From contig CAXIPT010000004.1 of NCBI GenBank assembly GCA_964030475.1, positions 3,456,535-3,520,534 on the forward strand: a stretch of DNA of 64,000 nucleotides, written 5' to 3'. The DNA is from Tethya wilhelma. Its lineage: Eukaryota; Porifera; Demospongiae; Tethyida; Tethyidae. Positions 21,176 through 33,996 of the stretch are shown here, one piece after another. Under the pieces are notes generated by a model. The model was not told where the DNA came from. It saw only the letters and a program-made list of their open reading frames with translations, and searched no databases. Position numbers and translations under genes: made by a program. Positions within the stretch are counted from its first letter, which is position 1. Each line of letters starts with the position of its first letter.

Positions 21176-22600
21176 TTTACTAATAACAGACATATACAGA
21201 TACATTAAATTTCTACGCGTACTCCATTAAGAGGGAAGTAATCTTTAAACATTTCTTATACGTACACGTATTATTATTAGAATAATTATGACAGACAAAT
21301 TCATATGTGTAAAGATACTTAGTGGATTAACATCGATAAAAAATTAATGTCATGAGTGTATTTACTACCTTGGCTTACAAAGAACTAGATAACAGACGTC
21401 CACAAATCAGCATACCACATACAATGAGATAATACCACAGTGACATCATTTGACATCATTATGACACTGTGAGTAATCTTGGTAACAAGAGTTTAGCGTT
21501 ACAGAGTATACATAGAGACCAAACAGCTAAGGTGTATATTAAGCTTAATTTCTTGAGTGTGTGCAGTTACATTTACTCAAAAATTCAAAATTATCACTAG
21601 AAAGTTAAACATTTGTGAGCATTAAATAGTGCAATTTGGCATATATTACACCTCATCCCAAGGGCTCTCTTGTCAAATAATCATGGTAATAGATTATTTT
21701 CTTTTATAATGGTGTACTAGAGTAATACTAGGACTATATAAAGTACCCAATCTATACACATAATAATAAATTTGAGCTTATATGCTGCGAACAAAACAAC
21801 TAAGGAACAAAGGAACACATTATTATTAAGTCAACACACAACATACAATTTACATAGTACCACAGTGACATCATTTGTCAATGACATCACTGTCATGGGA
21901 TATACCACATCATAACATGTAAGTACAGATGTAGTCCTACAAGCTCTAGTTTATATGTACCACAACTAGCACTCTGAGACAGGTTGGAACTTTTCCATCT
22001 AGCTTCAAATTAGCTCTAGACCTAACATAATTTTATAGTTTATAGCATACTAATACATTATATGTATGCAGATGTTCAATGCAAAAGTTTCATTTAGAGT
22101 GCAGTACATGTAATGTACAGCTAGTTCACAATAGAACCAATCTTGGCACATAACATAATGCTTATAATTTATACTCAAGCACATTTTATCCTCAAAAAAT
22201 AAATGCTCAGTGAATGTAGCTGATACAAGTAGGAGGTTCCATGCACAAACCTATAGCTGAAAAAGAAGCACTCTGGGTAGCCACACATGCTTCCTTAACT
22301 TCCTGAACATATAGTGCATGCCGCCTAAAAGCTACCCACATGCATTATTATACTCTACAACCAACTAGCATATCAAGTAATCAGTGGCATGTCATGAATA
22401 ATGTTAATCTTGACCAGTGTATGAACTATGTGGCTGCAGGAAGCAATTGGAGGTATATATCTTTTGTGTTGACATACAAAAGCTTCATGAGGGCCTATTG
22501 TGAGCTGTTATTTCTCGTACAGTTACGTAATTATCATTATGATATTCATTTGAAATAAGTAACAACTAACTGTATGCCTCATTAGCCTCTTGTTCTACTG
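21176..22600. repeat. Duplicated spacer sequence
   Basis: Bases 21176-21550 pair with 15751-16150, and 21560-21930 with 17610-17980. TGACATCA clusters recur at 21433-21470 and 21860-21900. Bases 22290-22460 share the CTTCCTGAACATATA/GGAAG block with 15520-15640. No gene. Confidence 0.6.
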
Positions 22601-25600
22601 CATACAATTAATAATTTGATTTTTTATGGCAAGAAATTAGTCTATAAACCACAAGTTGGACTGGATAGTACGACCAATTTTGGCACATATAAATTAAATG
22701 TTCAATTGACCATATACTGATGTATATTTTGACTTAATAATATACATTCTCTGCACATAATATTATATGTAAGAAGGAGGTTATACCAACTAAACAATGC
22801 ACAAAACTGTCAGCTGAAAAAACAGCAAAGATGGTATAGAAACCACTTCAAGAATAGATTGTCATGATACTCATTAATTAATTGTTGTGCTAATTGTTGG
22901 GGGAGATCTTTTTTTTTTTTTTTTTTGCACACAGGCAAGGATGCAAAAATAGCACAAATGCTAATGAGAAATACGCACCCCAATACAAGTGACATAATAT
23001 ATAGTTAAACAAGAAAACAAGTTGTGTTATAATATTGTATGGTTAGCTCTTAAGGGTACTGCATGTAATAATGTTGATCTTGACATCCTGTTTAAACTAT
23101 ATGTGGCTCCAGGAAGTGCTGTAATTGGAGGCAAAGTATGTCTTGTCTTGGCATACAAAAGTCTCATGAAGGGTATTATCCAGTCGAATGGCAGACAGTC
23201 CATGACAGTTGCTTAGAAACTCAACCCAGTTGGCTTGGAGACTACATTATTATAAAGAATAATATGTAATGCACACACTATCCTAATAGGTATACCATAA
23301 AAGAGGTTAAAGTGGTATCAGGTGGCAGTGGAGTGCTACTCATCTCAAAAGGCTATAACCCGGTACAAACACTATAATTATTATATGCACACATTGCAAT
23401 TAATGACGGGTGGGAGGGATGATGGAGAAGATAACAAAGAGGTCTGGCACGAAAGGAAATTCTAATAATTATTATCCCCTACGTATTAAGAACTTAAACA
23501 AGCTTGAATTACACACCAGGTTGTAAATATTAACATTGGCTAGTATTACATCTTAATGCGAGCAAAATACTTACTAGTACGTAGCAATCAAACGCACCTT
23601 TTAATAGTAAGAAATTAGACTTAAGTTTATTGTACAAATGACATCATTAACACCAACAGTTACTTGAAATGTTTAAATTTACCCCAACACATAGTTGAGT
23701 GTATATACACTCTTGGAAGCAAAACATGTACAAGACACAAGTATTCACTGGGACATGTAAAATCATAAAAAGTGCACTGCAAAAATACTACAATAATGCT
23801 TTGAAACATTCTCATGGATTATTAATTTTGATGTCAAAAGTGGACAACACAGTCTGTGTACAGCTAACTTTGCGTTCTCTTGTGGATTGAACATTATCAG
23901 TAAAACTGCTTAACAACAAAAAAGTACAGTAATTATAATACTTACATAATATTTACATATAGAGCAATTGTATATGCATACAATCCATAGAACTTATTCA
24001 CTGCCAAAAATCTGCAATTCTAGTAACTGGCATATGGTATAACATAATACTTCAGATATTATATTATAGTACTTGAGATCTCGAGAAAAAAACACATGGG
24101 TGATTTTATTGGTTATGGAGTTGAATAAGAATTTGTTTTAACTTATTACTGCAAATGATTTCACAGAAAAACAAGATCAAGATATACTCAATTAGATGAC
24201 AATGATGCCAATTAGTGAGCGTGTCACTATACATGTAAGTATTATGCTATATTCATAGTATCCAAAAAGTCTTGATACACAGTCTGACATACTGACACAT
24301 ACTCATGATCAGATAGGTTATGATTTTGATTGAAGTCAAGTGTGGCGTTACATATAATGTCAATTATGTGCATGTTCATATGTTGGCTTATAATAATTAT
24401 TTGTGATTCATTTGTCATTAATTTTTACTCAATTGTCAATGTCATTATACAGTAATGTACCAAAAACCTTATAAACAGACCTAATTCAAATAGAGTTGTG
24501 ATTTCTCACAAACCCTTCTTTACCAGTTAGTACTCAGGAGAGTTTCTTGAGCTTTAGGCTTTGCATGCTGTTAGTAATTTGTCAGAGAGAGCACTTTGCA
24601 AGTACGGTAATAAAAGATTTAAACTTGTTCTGTGTCTATAGGACAGTTGGTTCATGACACCCATTACTTAAGCTAATTTGTTGTGGATAGTTCTTAGAGA
24701 CCACTTATGGAAGTGAAGGAAGTATATGTGTACCACATTACTTGCTTTCTTATCCATGCTATTATATTATGCATGATTTTCCGTTTGCCATGTACAACCA
24801 TGCATGTCAGTAGGAGTGGACCTTGGCATATCAGTAGCTTCCTATTTTAATGATCTTAACAAAACAATATGGGCCCTTTTTATTGACTATATATGCCATA
24901 GAGTTGAACAATTATATACAGTAAACTATTTCCAAGAAAAAACAAGGTTATTGAAGTAATACTCCTGACCAAACAAAAGTGTTATGATAATGATGTCACA
25001 ATCAGTCACTGTGGTATAATTATGGAATTGTATGGTAGGTTGAATTAATATTTGTGGTCCTTTGAGATATGGTCCATTTTATTTTGTTGAGGTCACATAA
25101 CAATAGAGTCACAAACTGCAATTTACCCATATTGCTAAAGGAACATGATGCAAAGGTTAAAATTGTTTATAATGGGTCAAACAACATTGTACTACAGTCA
25201 ATACAATGATATGAAGTCGGATGTTGTGATTATGATTGTGTCCAATTGAGTTAATAATTAATTTTACTAAGATTGAGCCTATTGTGAACATATATGTGCA
25301 ACATTATATAGTTACTGTGCTGCACCTATATAAGTGACACTGTGTTGTATTCAAGATAATATTCACTAGGAAGGAACCTGGAAATAAGCTGGCATGAGCA
25401 TAACTGCTAGATGCACAACAGCATGAGTATCATGAATACTGTTCACCTTTGTATTGCTATAGTTTACCTATTCCTTAATATTTCCAGGTAATCCCACTAA
25501 AATAATTAATGCCCATAAACTGCATGGCTTTAAACTCCTCCATAATGCCATGCTATCATTACAACCCACAATCATATATAAATTAAATTTGTTCCTAAGC

Positions 25601-26037
25601 AACTAAAATGATTAATTCACAACACAAACCAGACACACTCATGAGGTTTTGTATACGAACACAAGAACATACCTCCACTTACTTCCTGGAAACCAAGAAG
25701 AAGGGATTAATCAAACAATACAAATTATGCATGTGTGGACACATACCACAATGATATCACAAGCAATGGACAAGCATAATTATATGTATCTCGAGGAATG
25801 CTACTCCAACACAGTAGCAGTATAATACTGGATTTGAGTAACCATGGAGACATGCAGTCGTAGGGGTTTACTGTGATACCGACAGATCATAATTCTGAGA
25901 AATTACTTCAAACAAAATTCTTGATAACGAAGACCCACAAGCATACTTGTGGTGAGGGCCGTCACGTACATGATGACTGCTGAGATGGATCGATAACAAT
26001 GGGATGGATAAGTCAAATCAAGCTCGGAATGAAAGGA
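22601..26037. other. Long non-coding region, partly duplicated
   Basis: There is no supported gene in 3.4 kb. Bases 23815-24660 are a diverged copy of 28495-29340 (shared GTCTGTGTACAGCTAAC, CACAGTCTGACATAC and GAGCTTTAGGCTTTGCATGC). A poly-T/A tract lies at 22911-22926. Short open frames here have no coding character. Confidence 0.55.
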
Positions 26038-26046
26038 TATAAATAG
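26038..26046 (+). promoter_or_regulatory. TATA box (TATAAATAG) of the 26133 gene
   Basis: TATAAATAGAGCAAGGC lies 95 bases before the ATG. The pseudogene at 29842 keeps the same box at the same distance. Confidence 0.7.
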
Positions 26047-26132
26047 AGCAAGGCATAATTCTTAAATCATGCTGCGGCAATTCAAACAGCAACACTCGTC
26101 AAACGGGTCATTTTGGCATTTCAAACACAAAG

Positions 26133-26909
26133 ATGGACACTAAAACCGAGAGCAAGGACAAAAAATTTGCAGTACCAAAAAACCAAGCACAATTGTATTT
26201 CAAGAAATCTGTTGATCTTCAAACAAGAGATGGAATCTGTCTGATCAACAAGATATCACTAATTGAAGGAAGCACAGTGTTGGATCTTGGATGTGGTACT
26301 GGCAATCTAACAGCAGTTCTAGCTGAGAAGGTTGGGCCAACTGGTCGTGTGCTAGGGATAGATCCAGACAGAGAGAGGATCAATGTAGCCAAAGAGAAAG
26401 TCAGAAATCCTAATGCCAATTTTACACAAGCTGATGGAGAGACATTTCCAGAGGATGGATACAATCTAGTCTTCTCTAACTACGTACTTCACTGGATTGA
26501 AGACAAAGAAGCCGTCTTCAAAAGAGTGCATGCTAATCTTCACAAAGGTGGGGAATTCGCTTTTACACTTTGTCAAGCAGTGCCTACACTTGTCATTGAG
26601 TTGCTCCAAACAATGAACTCTGACACAGAAAAAGCCATCACAGAAATGCATTACCTGGTAACGGTAGGAGAGCTACAAGATCTAGCAACAACCAATGGGT
26701 TCAGAGTGGCCTACCATGAGACGGGTGTTAGCCGACTTCCTTTTTCAAATTATGAAGGTGCACTGGATTTCCTCTACGCTTCAACGAATGGGCAAATAGA
26801 TCCTTCACTGGCTGATGGTGTTGGGCTGATGCAACTCAAGCAGAAGTACAACAACAAAAGTGTTGAATTTACTGAGGAATATGCAACCTTTATCCTTGTC
26901 AAGGAGTAA
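26133..26909 (+). CDS. SAM-dependent methyltransferase, group D
   Basis: Intact 258-residue gene with a longer charged N-terminus (MDTKTESKDKKFAVPKNQAQ) before the usual YFKKSVDLQTRDG. SAM motifs are VLDLGCGTGNLT and GIDPDRERINVAKE; the motif II region is YNLVFSNYVLHWIEDKEAVF. The C-terminus (CQAVPTLVIELLQTMNSDTE ... EEYATFILVKE) is a third subtype, shared with the dead copies at 29842 and 51137. Confidence 0.92.
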   Translation: MDTKTESKDKKFAVPKNQAQLYFKKSVDLQTRDGICLINKISLIEGSTVLDLGCGTGNLTAVLAEKVGPTGRVLGIDPDRERINVAKEKVRNPNANFTQADGETFPEDGYNLVFSNYVLHWIEDKEAVFKRVHANLHKGGEFAFTLCQAVPTLVIELLQTMNSDTEKAITEMHYLVTVGELQDLATTNGFRVAYHETGVSRLPFSNYEGALDFLYASTNGQIDPSLADGVGLMQLKQKYNNKSVEFTEEYATFILVKE

Positions 26910-29742
26910 ACCTGAACTTTACGTAACCAATAGATTGGCTCCTATGCATCATTATACTACATTGTGTACATCAGCATGCAAAAGCTTTTCTTGTTTTGTA
27001 TCATTGTATGTCATGTATTGCATGTTACTATTAGTTTCTCAGTGTGAAGATACTTATGGACATATCATGCATATAGTGCTTTATACTCAGTTCCTTTTGT
27101 TCGAAAATAGTGACACAAAGAATATAACAATTCCATTGACTGTTTGAAGCTTCCAAATGTTACTCTGAATCTAGCTGATTCAATTCAGACCATGATTGGA
27201 ACTATATATTGTGTATGCGTGTACAGTGAACGCTATGTGCAGACATTATAGTAATTATTGTCTATAGTATAATAATTATTATTATAAAACCATTAATATC
27301 ATATACTAGTGATAGCAATTCAATACATTCGCTAACAATTTGTTTACACTGGCTACTTGTAATAATCTTCTTAGAATATGACTCTCCCGTGGATCTAGAT
27401 GCAGTAATTGTTAATTTATATAGTTCATACATTATAGTTTTTACTTGTGCTATATGAATTCCCACATCTTACAAATTAATACTATCATGGATCAACAGTT
27501 TATGCATGCACATACACAATGAAAATACACTGCATCAGTTCAGAATCATTAGTTGCGCACAACACATGTATCTCATTAATACATTAATTCAAAGGAAATT
27601 CAAAGTTACATGTAGAAGCAAGCCACAGCAAAGGGTCATGCATGCAATCAGAACAAAATTAGAGAAATTCCTTAGTATGGATTCTGATGATAAATGTTTA
27701 GAATCTATATAAACACTCAGTTTATACAATCTGAAAGAAATTTTGATGGCTGCATAGTAAGAAAATAATTAATGATAATTATCATTGCTTAACATATCTT
27801 ATAGGTTCTTAACGGACTGAGAAGGTCCCAATTCTATTACAGTATAGGATACAGCATGCCATGGTAATGTTAATGTTGTATAATGACATAAATTACATAC
27901 CTATATGATCATGAGTCTATTGGTAAGACAACATTGCTATACTAGCTCCTACAATATTAACAATGAAGCCAATAGACTACATGCACAGATTTATTATCAT
28001 GACCACTTCTCTAAACATCAACCATGCAGCATCAGCCACACAGACAAGCAGCATTACAAACACCACTGTAGTGACTGCGTGTGGTTTACATTATTATGTC
28101 ATAAATATGAATACCAATTTATTAGTCATTTATAATAATTGCATGCATGCACGATAATTTGATTAATAATAAAATAAATTAGACAAGTAGCCGACATTCA
28201 CAGTGAAACCTTCACGGTCATACATTTTTTATGGGATATAGTTCTTCCACTAAACATACATACATGTACCCACAGCAACCACAACAAAAATATGTAGTTA
28301 GATTGTACAGAAATAGTATATACTACACAATGGTGGTCAAGGCAGGAAGTTAGTGTAATTGCTTGGGGAATTAAACTTAACTCTTCTTGGGTAAGTACAG
28401 TTGGAACAGTTTGATATGGAGACCAAATTATTAGAAACATAACCTTCCTATAACCACCCACAATTCTGACCACAACAGTTAGATTATTTGATTATTGGAT
28501 TATTTGATGTCAAAAGTGGATAGTACAGTCTGTGTACAGCTAACATTTGCATTCTTTTGTGGATTAAATATTATCAGTAAAAATTGCTTGACAAAAAAGT
28601 ACAGTAATTACAATACTCACGTAATATGTACTTAGAGAGTAATTTTACACATACACTCCATGGAACTTATTCACTGCCTGTGCAGTTCTAGTAACTGGCA
28701 TACGGTATAACAAAACACTTCATATAGTATAGTTGAGATCTCAAGAAAAAAAACAAATGGGTGATTTTGTTGGTTATAAAGTTGAACAAGAATTTGTTAT
28801 AACTTAATTATTATTGCAAACAATTTCACAGAAAACAAGATCAAGATATACTCAATTAGATGACAATAATGCCAATTAGTGAGTGTGTCACAGCATTATG
28901 CTATACATTCATAGTATCCAAAAAATCTTGATACACAGTCTGACATACCGACAGATACTCATGATCAGATAAGAATGGTAGGTTATGATGTCAATTGATG
29001 TCAAATGTGGTACTACATATAATGTCAATTACGTGCATGTGGTGATGCTGGCTTATAATAATTATTTGTGATTCATTTGTCACTAATTTTTACTCACTTG
29101 TCAATGTCATAATATAGAGCCTATACAGAAATGTAGCAAAAATCTTATAACCAAACCAAATTCAAGTAGAGTTGTGGTTGCTTACAAAGCCCTCTATACC
29201 AGTCAGTATACTCATGCACGACAGCACGAGAGTTTCCTGAGCTTTAGGCTTTGCATGCTGATAGTAATTTGTCAGAGAGAGGCCCTGAGCAGGTACAGTA
29301 ATAAGATTTAAACTTGTACTGTGTCTATAGGACATTTGGTCCATTCCTACTGACACACAAGCTTGTACATGGCAAACACAAAAATTGTGCATAATATAAT
29401 GATAACATAGCTGAAAAAGCAAGTAACATGATATAATTATATAGGTTATAGTACTACGAGTGGGTGTTCAATCAGGTTTGTACCACGGAAGTGTTCAAAG
29501 TGTAGCACTGTTGGCACAGTACTGCCAAGAGTGTAAAGTAGCAGATATGAGAACTATACTTATTGGACAGGAAAACTGTTTTCCTCCTGCAATAAGTGAC
29601 TACTTAATGCATAGGTGACAAGTTTAGTGAGGTCAGCATGCAATACAGGATTTATTCAGTGTGTGATGCCTTTGAACTATAAGGCTTTCTGGTACAAGGT
29701 ATAGATATACTTCCATAACTTCCATAACATGGCCTCTAAGGA
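26910..29742. other. Non-coding region, duplicated in parts
   Basis: Bases 26910-27110 pair with 30748-30950 (3' flank of the subtype), 28285-28480 with 30955-31180, and 28495-29340 with 23815-24660. No gene is supported. Confidence 0.55.
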
Positions 29743-29751
29743 TATAAATAG
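29743..29751 (+). promoter_or_regulatory. Relic TATA box of the 29842 pseudogene
   Basis: TATAAATAGAGCAAGGC is retained 99 bases before the dead gene's ATG, nearly unchanged from 26038. Confidence 0.55.
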
Positions 29752-29841
29752 AGCAAGGCTTAATTCTTGAATCATGTATGCAGCAGCAATTCAAACATCA
29801 AAACTCATTAAGCAGGTTGTTTTAGTATTTCAAACTTAAAG

Positions 29842-30747
29842 ATGGATAGTAAAATGGAGAGCAAGGACAAAAAATTTGCAGCACCAAAAAACCAAGCACA
29901 ATTGTATTTCAAGAAATCTGTTGATCTTCAAACAAGAGATGGAATCCTTCACTGGCTGATGATGTTGGACTGATAGAACTCAAGCAGAAGTATAGCAACA
30001 AATGTGTGGTTTCTTCCCCCTGTACCAATAACACACATGAAGGTTAGCATAATTTGATAAATATATACAAGTAGAAAATGTCACTATGTATTTCACATCT
30101 AAACTTACATGCACTGATAAATGGTAACAGTGCCAAAACACATCCAAGTAGAAACACTCCCTTCATGTTGACTGTGATTCAAAAATAATGTCACCCACTT
30201 TTCTTCAACTTCAAAATGATGCCTGAACTTTTTCTCAGCAAAGCTTTATAGCTACTGTGCTGAATTTAGACAGCAATGAAATGTCTGCCTTCAGATACGA
30301 ACAGCTGACGTGGAAGAAGCTCAACTTGCTGATGAAACACACCAGAACCTTGGCTTGAAATAGAGCCTACGTGTAAAGCTTAGTCAGCAAACATAGCAGG
30401 CAAGGTGATGTTTTGGTGCTGAGTCATATTCATGGTGCCCCGGGGATGGACCCGGGATTGATGAAAATTCCTCACATTCCAAACTAACTAAATTATGTAA
30501 ACTAACCGTGACGTCAGAGGCCGCGAAAATTTTGAGTATTCATATCATATCAAAGTGTACAACAACTCAAAGTATGGATGCCTGTTCGAGTGTGTCCCAT
30601 CTTGTACTAAGGGTTCTCTAAGACTGTGGACCCGTCAAGTGCCGGCTCTGAGGTGTACTTCACGGCAAGAACGTAGACACAACAGCCACTAAAACATGGC
30701 ATGCATTCACTGAGGAATACGCAGCCTTTATCCTTGTCAAGGAGTGA
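29842..30747 (+). pseudogene. Group D methyltransferase, internally deleted and split by an insertion
   Basis: It starts normally (MDSKMESKDKKFAAPKNQAQ, then YFKKSVDLQTRDG). At the GGAATC of codon 37 it jumps to the C-terminal segment CTTCACTGGCTGATG; intact copies have similar bases at both places, which suggests a deletion at microhomology. After the equivalent of QKYSNK, about 690 bases of foreign sequence (30010-30704) separate it from the last piece EEYAAFILVKE (stop 30745-30747). Confidence 0.85.
30008..30166 (-). CDS. Partial gene for a small secreted protein (signal-peptide exon)
   Basis: On the minus strand, inside the insertion that splits the 29842 pseudogene, ATG 30166-30164 opens MKGVFLLGCVLALLPFISA, a classic signal peptide, ending at base 30109 with a donor GTAAGTTT. 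A polypyrimidine-poor acceptor TTGGTACAG at 30020 would start a second exon (GGGGAAGAAACC), which is cut off at the insertion edge. A TATAAAG box lies at 30250-30244, 78 bases before the ATG. The layout (TATA, short signal exon, short intron) resembles the 62230 gene, but the sequence does not. As it stands the gene is truncated. Confidence 0.45.
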
Positions 30748-31568
30748 ACCTTAACTTTACTTTAACCAATAGATTGGCTCCTATACATCATTATACTACA
30801 TTGTGAATATCAGCAGCATAACCTTATCTTGTTTTGTATTATTGTATGTCGTTTATTGCGTATTATTATTAGTTGCTCAGTGTGAAGATACTTATGGACA
30901 CATCATGCATGTAGTACTTTATACTCAGTTCCTTTTATTCAATTATATACCACGACAGAATTATGTAGTTAGATTGTACAGAAATAGTATACTACACAAT
31001 GGTGGTCAAGGCAGGAAGTTAGTGCAATTGCTTGGGGAATTAAACTTAACTCTTTTTGGGTAAGTACAGTTGGAACAGTTTGACATGGAGACCAAATTAT
31101 TAGAAGCATAACCTTCCTAATTCAATCAACCTGGAGACAACATACACCTATAAGACCGACGATTCTGACCACAACAGTTAAGACAACTATATTACATACA
31201 TATAATATTATGGGCTGAGCCATCATTCTTGTCTGTGTATGGTAAGAATACATGCCGTTATTTTTGAGAATTATAGTGAATTACATCTTCTGTGCAGCCA
31301 TGCTGACATGGTGATGTATGAACTTCATTATTCACGTAGCATACCATCTAATATTCAGAGCAATGTTACTGATAAAGGAAATTTTTAAGTTCCGTAATTC
31401 ATCCAAACTGTACACATGCAATGAACATGCACAAGTAAATTATGGAGGAACACAATATCGCACTCAAGCAGATCATGCATGGCAACTCTACAGTCACCAC
31501 AGACTTCAAGTCTGCAAAGAGTACTGACTTGAATGTATTGCTAAAAGTCTATAACTATTAATAGTGAC
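30748..31568. other. Non-coding, duplicated in parts
   Basis: Pairs with 26910-27110 and 28285-28480. No gene is supported. Confidence 0.55.
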
Positions 31569-31577
31569 TATAAATAG
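31569..31577 (+). promoter_or_regulatory. TATA box (TATAAATAG) of the 31647 gene
   Basis: TATAAATAGTCC lies 78 bases before the ATG; the usual GAGCA tail is changed to TCC. Confidence 0.6.
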
Positions 31578-31646
31578 TCCAAAAGCACAGTCACAATACG
31601 CTTATTCCCATATGCACAAAACTTAATAATCAAAGATCATAATAAA

Positions 31647-32405
31647 ATGGACTCAACTGCAGGATCTACTCTAAACCAAGCAGAGGTTTACTTTAAGAAA
31701 TCTGTCGATCTTCAAACAAGAGACGGAATCCGTCTCATCAACAAGACATCACTAGTTGAAGGAAACACAGTGCTGGATCTTGGATGTGGTACTGGCAATC
31801 TAACGGCAGTTCTAGCTGAGAAGGTTGGACCAACTGGTCGTGTGCTAGGGATAGATCCAGACAGAGAGAGGATCAATGTTGCTAAAGAAAATATCAAACG
31901 TACTAACATCACATTTTTGGAAGCTGATGGAGAGACATTTCCAGAGGATCAATATGATCTAGTCTTTTCCAACTATGTCCTTCACTGGATTGAAGATAAA
32001 GAGGCTGTTTTTAAACGGGTTCATGCTAACCTTCGTACAGGGGGAGAGTTTGCAATAAAAATTTGCCAAGCAGTGCCTCCTATTTGTGCCGAATTGCTTG
32101 ACCTAATGAACCCAAAAGAGGTGCAAGCACATCTACAGAAAACATTCATTATTAGCATTAGTGATCTTGAAGAGCTAGCAGTTGCTACAGGCTTTAGAGT
32201 GACTCACAAAGAAACAGGTATTAGTCGTCTACCTCTTCCAAACATCGACAGTGCTATAGAATTTGTTTTTGCTTCATCAAAAGGAGACATAAACCCAGAG
32301 CATTTCAACAAAGAGAGTTTAGAAAAGTACAAAGAAAAGTACGCCAACAAGACGGTCGAGTTTTCTGAAGAATTCGCAGATTTTATACTAGCCAAAGATG
32401 TCTAG
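31647..32405 (+). CDS. SAM-dependent methyltransferase, group D
   Basis: Intact 252-residue gene (MDSTAGSTLNQAEVYFKKSV). Core: VLDLGCGTGNLTAVLAEKVG, GIDPDRERINVAKE, EADGETFPEDQYDLVFSNYV, LHWIEDKEAVFKRV. The C-terminal half (AIKICQAVPPICAELLDLMN ... EEFADFILAKDV) is the 16294/33238 subtype. Confidence 0.92.
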   Translation: MDSTAGSTLNQAEVYFKKSVDLQTRDGIRLINKTSLVEGNTVLDLGCGTGNLTAVLAEKVGPTGRVLGIDPDRERINVAKENIKRTNITFLEADGETFPEDQYDLVFSNYVLHWIEDKEAVFKRVHANLRTGGEFAIKICQAVPPICAELLDLMNPKEVQAHLQKTFIISISDLEELAVATGFRVTHKETGISRLPLPNIDSAIEFVFASSKGDINPEHFNKESLEKYKEKYANKTVEFSEEFADFILAKDV

Positions 32406-33144
32406 CCAGTCAATGTATAAGTGGCTATATTTTTTTGTGTAGTTGAGAGCTATTTCACAATAATATTAATATTATAATCTTCTTTTTCACAAATAATTAA
32501 AACTTAGTAATATTATTATAAAACATTTTTTATGAGAAGCTATTCGTAACTATAATTTTATTCTACTTAAACAATTGAGTATACATAAAATTTACAGATC
32601 ACTGTACAGGTAGTTGTTACATATTTTGCATACTTAAATACAAATACATAAAGACTAGTTATTAAACCATTATGATACAAACCCATAAGCCAAGACCTAT
32701 GTCATATAATCTAATACTGCAAATTTGAGAGATCATATTTTATATACTACTTCCAACCTACGTATCCCATAACATGCATGTAAGCTTTCTACGAAACCTA
32801 ATTGAGACATCCTACACACACAAGAGCCTATAGAGAAGTGTAGACAAGTCCTAGCTTGAATCATGAAGAGACAGCATATAGTTTGATCCTTACATGTATA
32901 CACCCTAATGTGCTAACTGAAGTCAGTTCATATTCGATCACTGAAGTATGCACATGTATGATTGTATGTCAGTGGATGAGCTATGGTGCTTATCAAGTAC
33001 AAATAGAGTACTAAATATACTGCATCCTTCACACAAATCGTCACTTCTCTCACTGACCATATATATCCCCGAAACGCTAACTACAAATGACATCAAACTA
33101 CAGGTGTGGCACAAATATGGTATATATGCATGATGGTAATCAAC
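32406..33144. repeat. Duplicated intergenic unit (pair with 33997-34804)
   Basis: It aligns with 33997-34804 along its length, including the promoter-like stretch CTTCACACAAATCGTCACTT, which occurs twice before the gene. Genes 33238 and 34896 therefore arose with their upstream regions. Confidence 0.7.
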
Positions 33145-33153
33145 TATAAATAG
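33145..33153 (+). promoter_or_regulatory. TATA box (TATAAATAG) of the 33238 gene
   Basis: TATAAATAGAGCATTAAATG lies 93 bases before the ATG. Confidence 0.7.
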
Positions 33154-33237
33154 AGCATTAAATGAACTATACACATCTTCACACAAATAGTAACTTCTAT
33201 CACTGACCAGAACTATATCCTTGAAACATTGACTAAA

Positions 33238-33996
33238 ATGGCTTCAACTGTAGCTGTGACACAAAACCAAGCTGAGATTTACTTCAAGAAGTCTGTTGAT
33301 CTTCAAACAAGAGATGGAATCTGTCTGATCAACAAGACATCACTAGTTGAAGGAAGCACAGTGCTGGATCTTGGATGTGGTACTGGCAATCTAACAGCAG
33401 TTCTAGCTGAGAAGGTTGGACAAACTGGTCGTGTACTTGGGATAGATCCAGACCAAGAGAGAATCAATGTTGCTAAAGAAAACATCAAAAGTAGCAATAT
33501 TACATTTGTGGAAGCTGATGGAGAGACATTTCCAGAGGATCAATATGATCTAGTTTTCTCCAACTATGTTCTTCACTGGATTGAAAATAAAGAGGCTGTT
33601 TTTAAACAGGTTCATGCTAACCTTCGTATGGGAGGAGAGTTTGCAATAAAAATTTGTCAGGCATTGCCACCCTTGTGTGGCGAATTGCTTGATCTAATGA
33701 ACACCGAAGAGGCACAAGCACATCTACGAAAATGTTTCTTTATTACATTGAGTGATCTTGAAGAGCTAGCAGTCGCTACAGGCTTCAGAGTGACTCACAA
33801 AGATACAGGTATTAGTCGTCTATCTCTTCCGAACATCCATTGTGCTATCAATTTAATTTTTGCATCGTCAAATGGAGACATAAATCAAGATAATTTCAAC
33901 AGTGAGAGTTTTAAAAAGTATAAAGAAAAATATGCCAACAAGACAGTCGAGTTTTCTGAAGAATTTGCAGATTTCATTCTAACCAAAGATGACTAG
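33238..33996 (+). CDS. SAM-dependent methyltransferase, group D
   Basis: Intact 252-residue gene (MASTVAVTQNQAEIYFKKSV). One change stands out in the otherwise constant core: VGQTGRVLGIDPDQERINVA where other D genes have GPTG and DRERI. The N-terminus matches 19371/34896, but the C-terminal half (CQALPPLCGELLDLMNTEEA ... EEFADFILTKDD) is the 31647 subtype, so the gene looks recombinant. The frame is open upstream to a TTG at 33229, which is not used as a start here. Confidence 0.92.
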   Translation: MASTVAVTQNQAEIYFKKSVDLQTRDGICLINKTSLVEGSTVLDLGCGTGNLTAVLAEKVGQTGRVLGIDPDQERINVAKENIKSSNITFVEADGETFPEDQYDLVFSNYVLHWIENKEAVFKQVHANLRMGGEFAIKICQALPPLCGELLDLMNTEEAQAHLRKCFFITLSDLEELAVATGFRVTHKDTGISRLSLPNIHCAINLIFASSNGDINQDNFNSESFKKYKEKYANKTVEFSEEFADFILTKDD

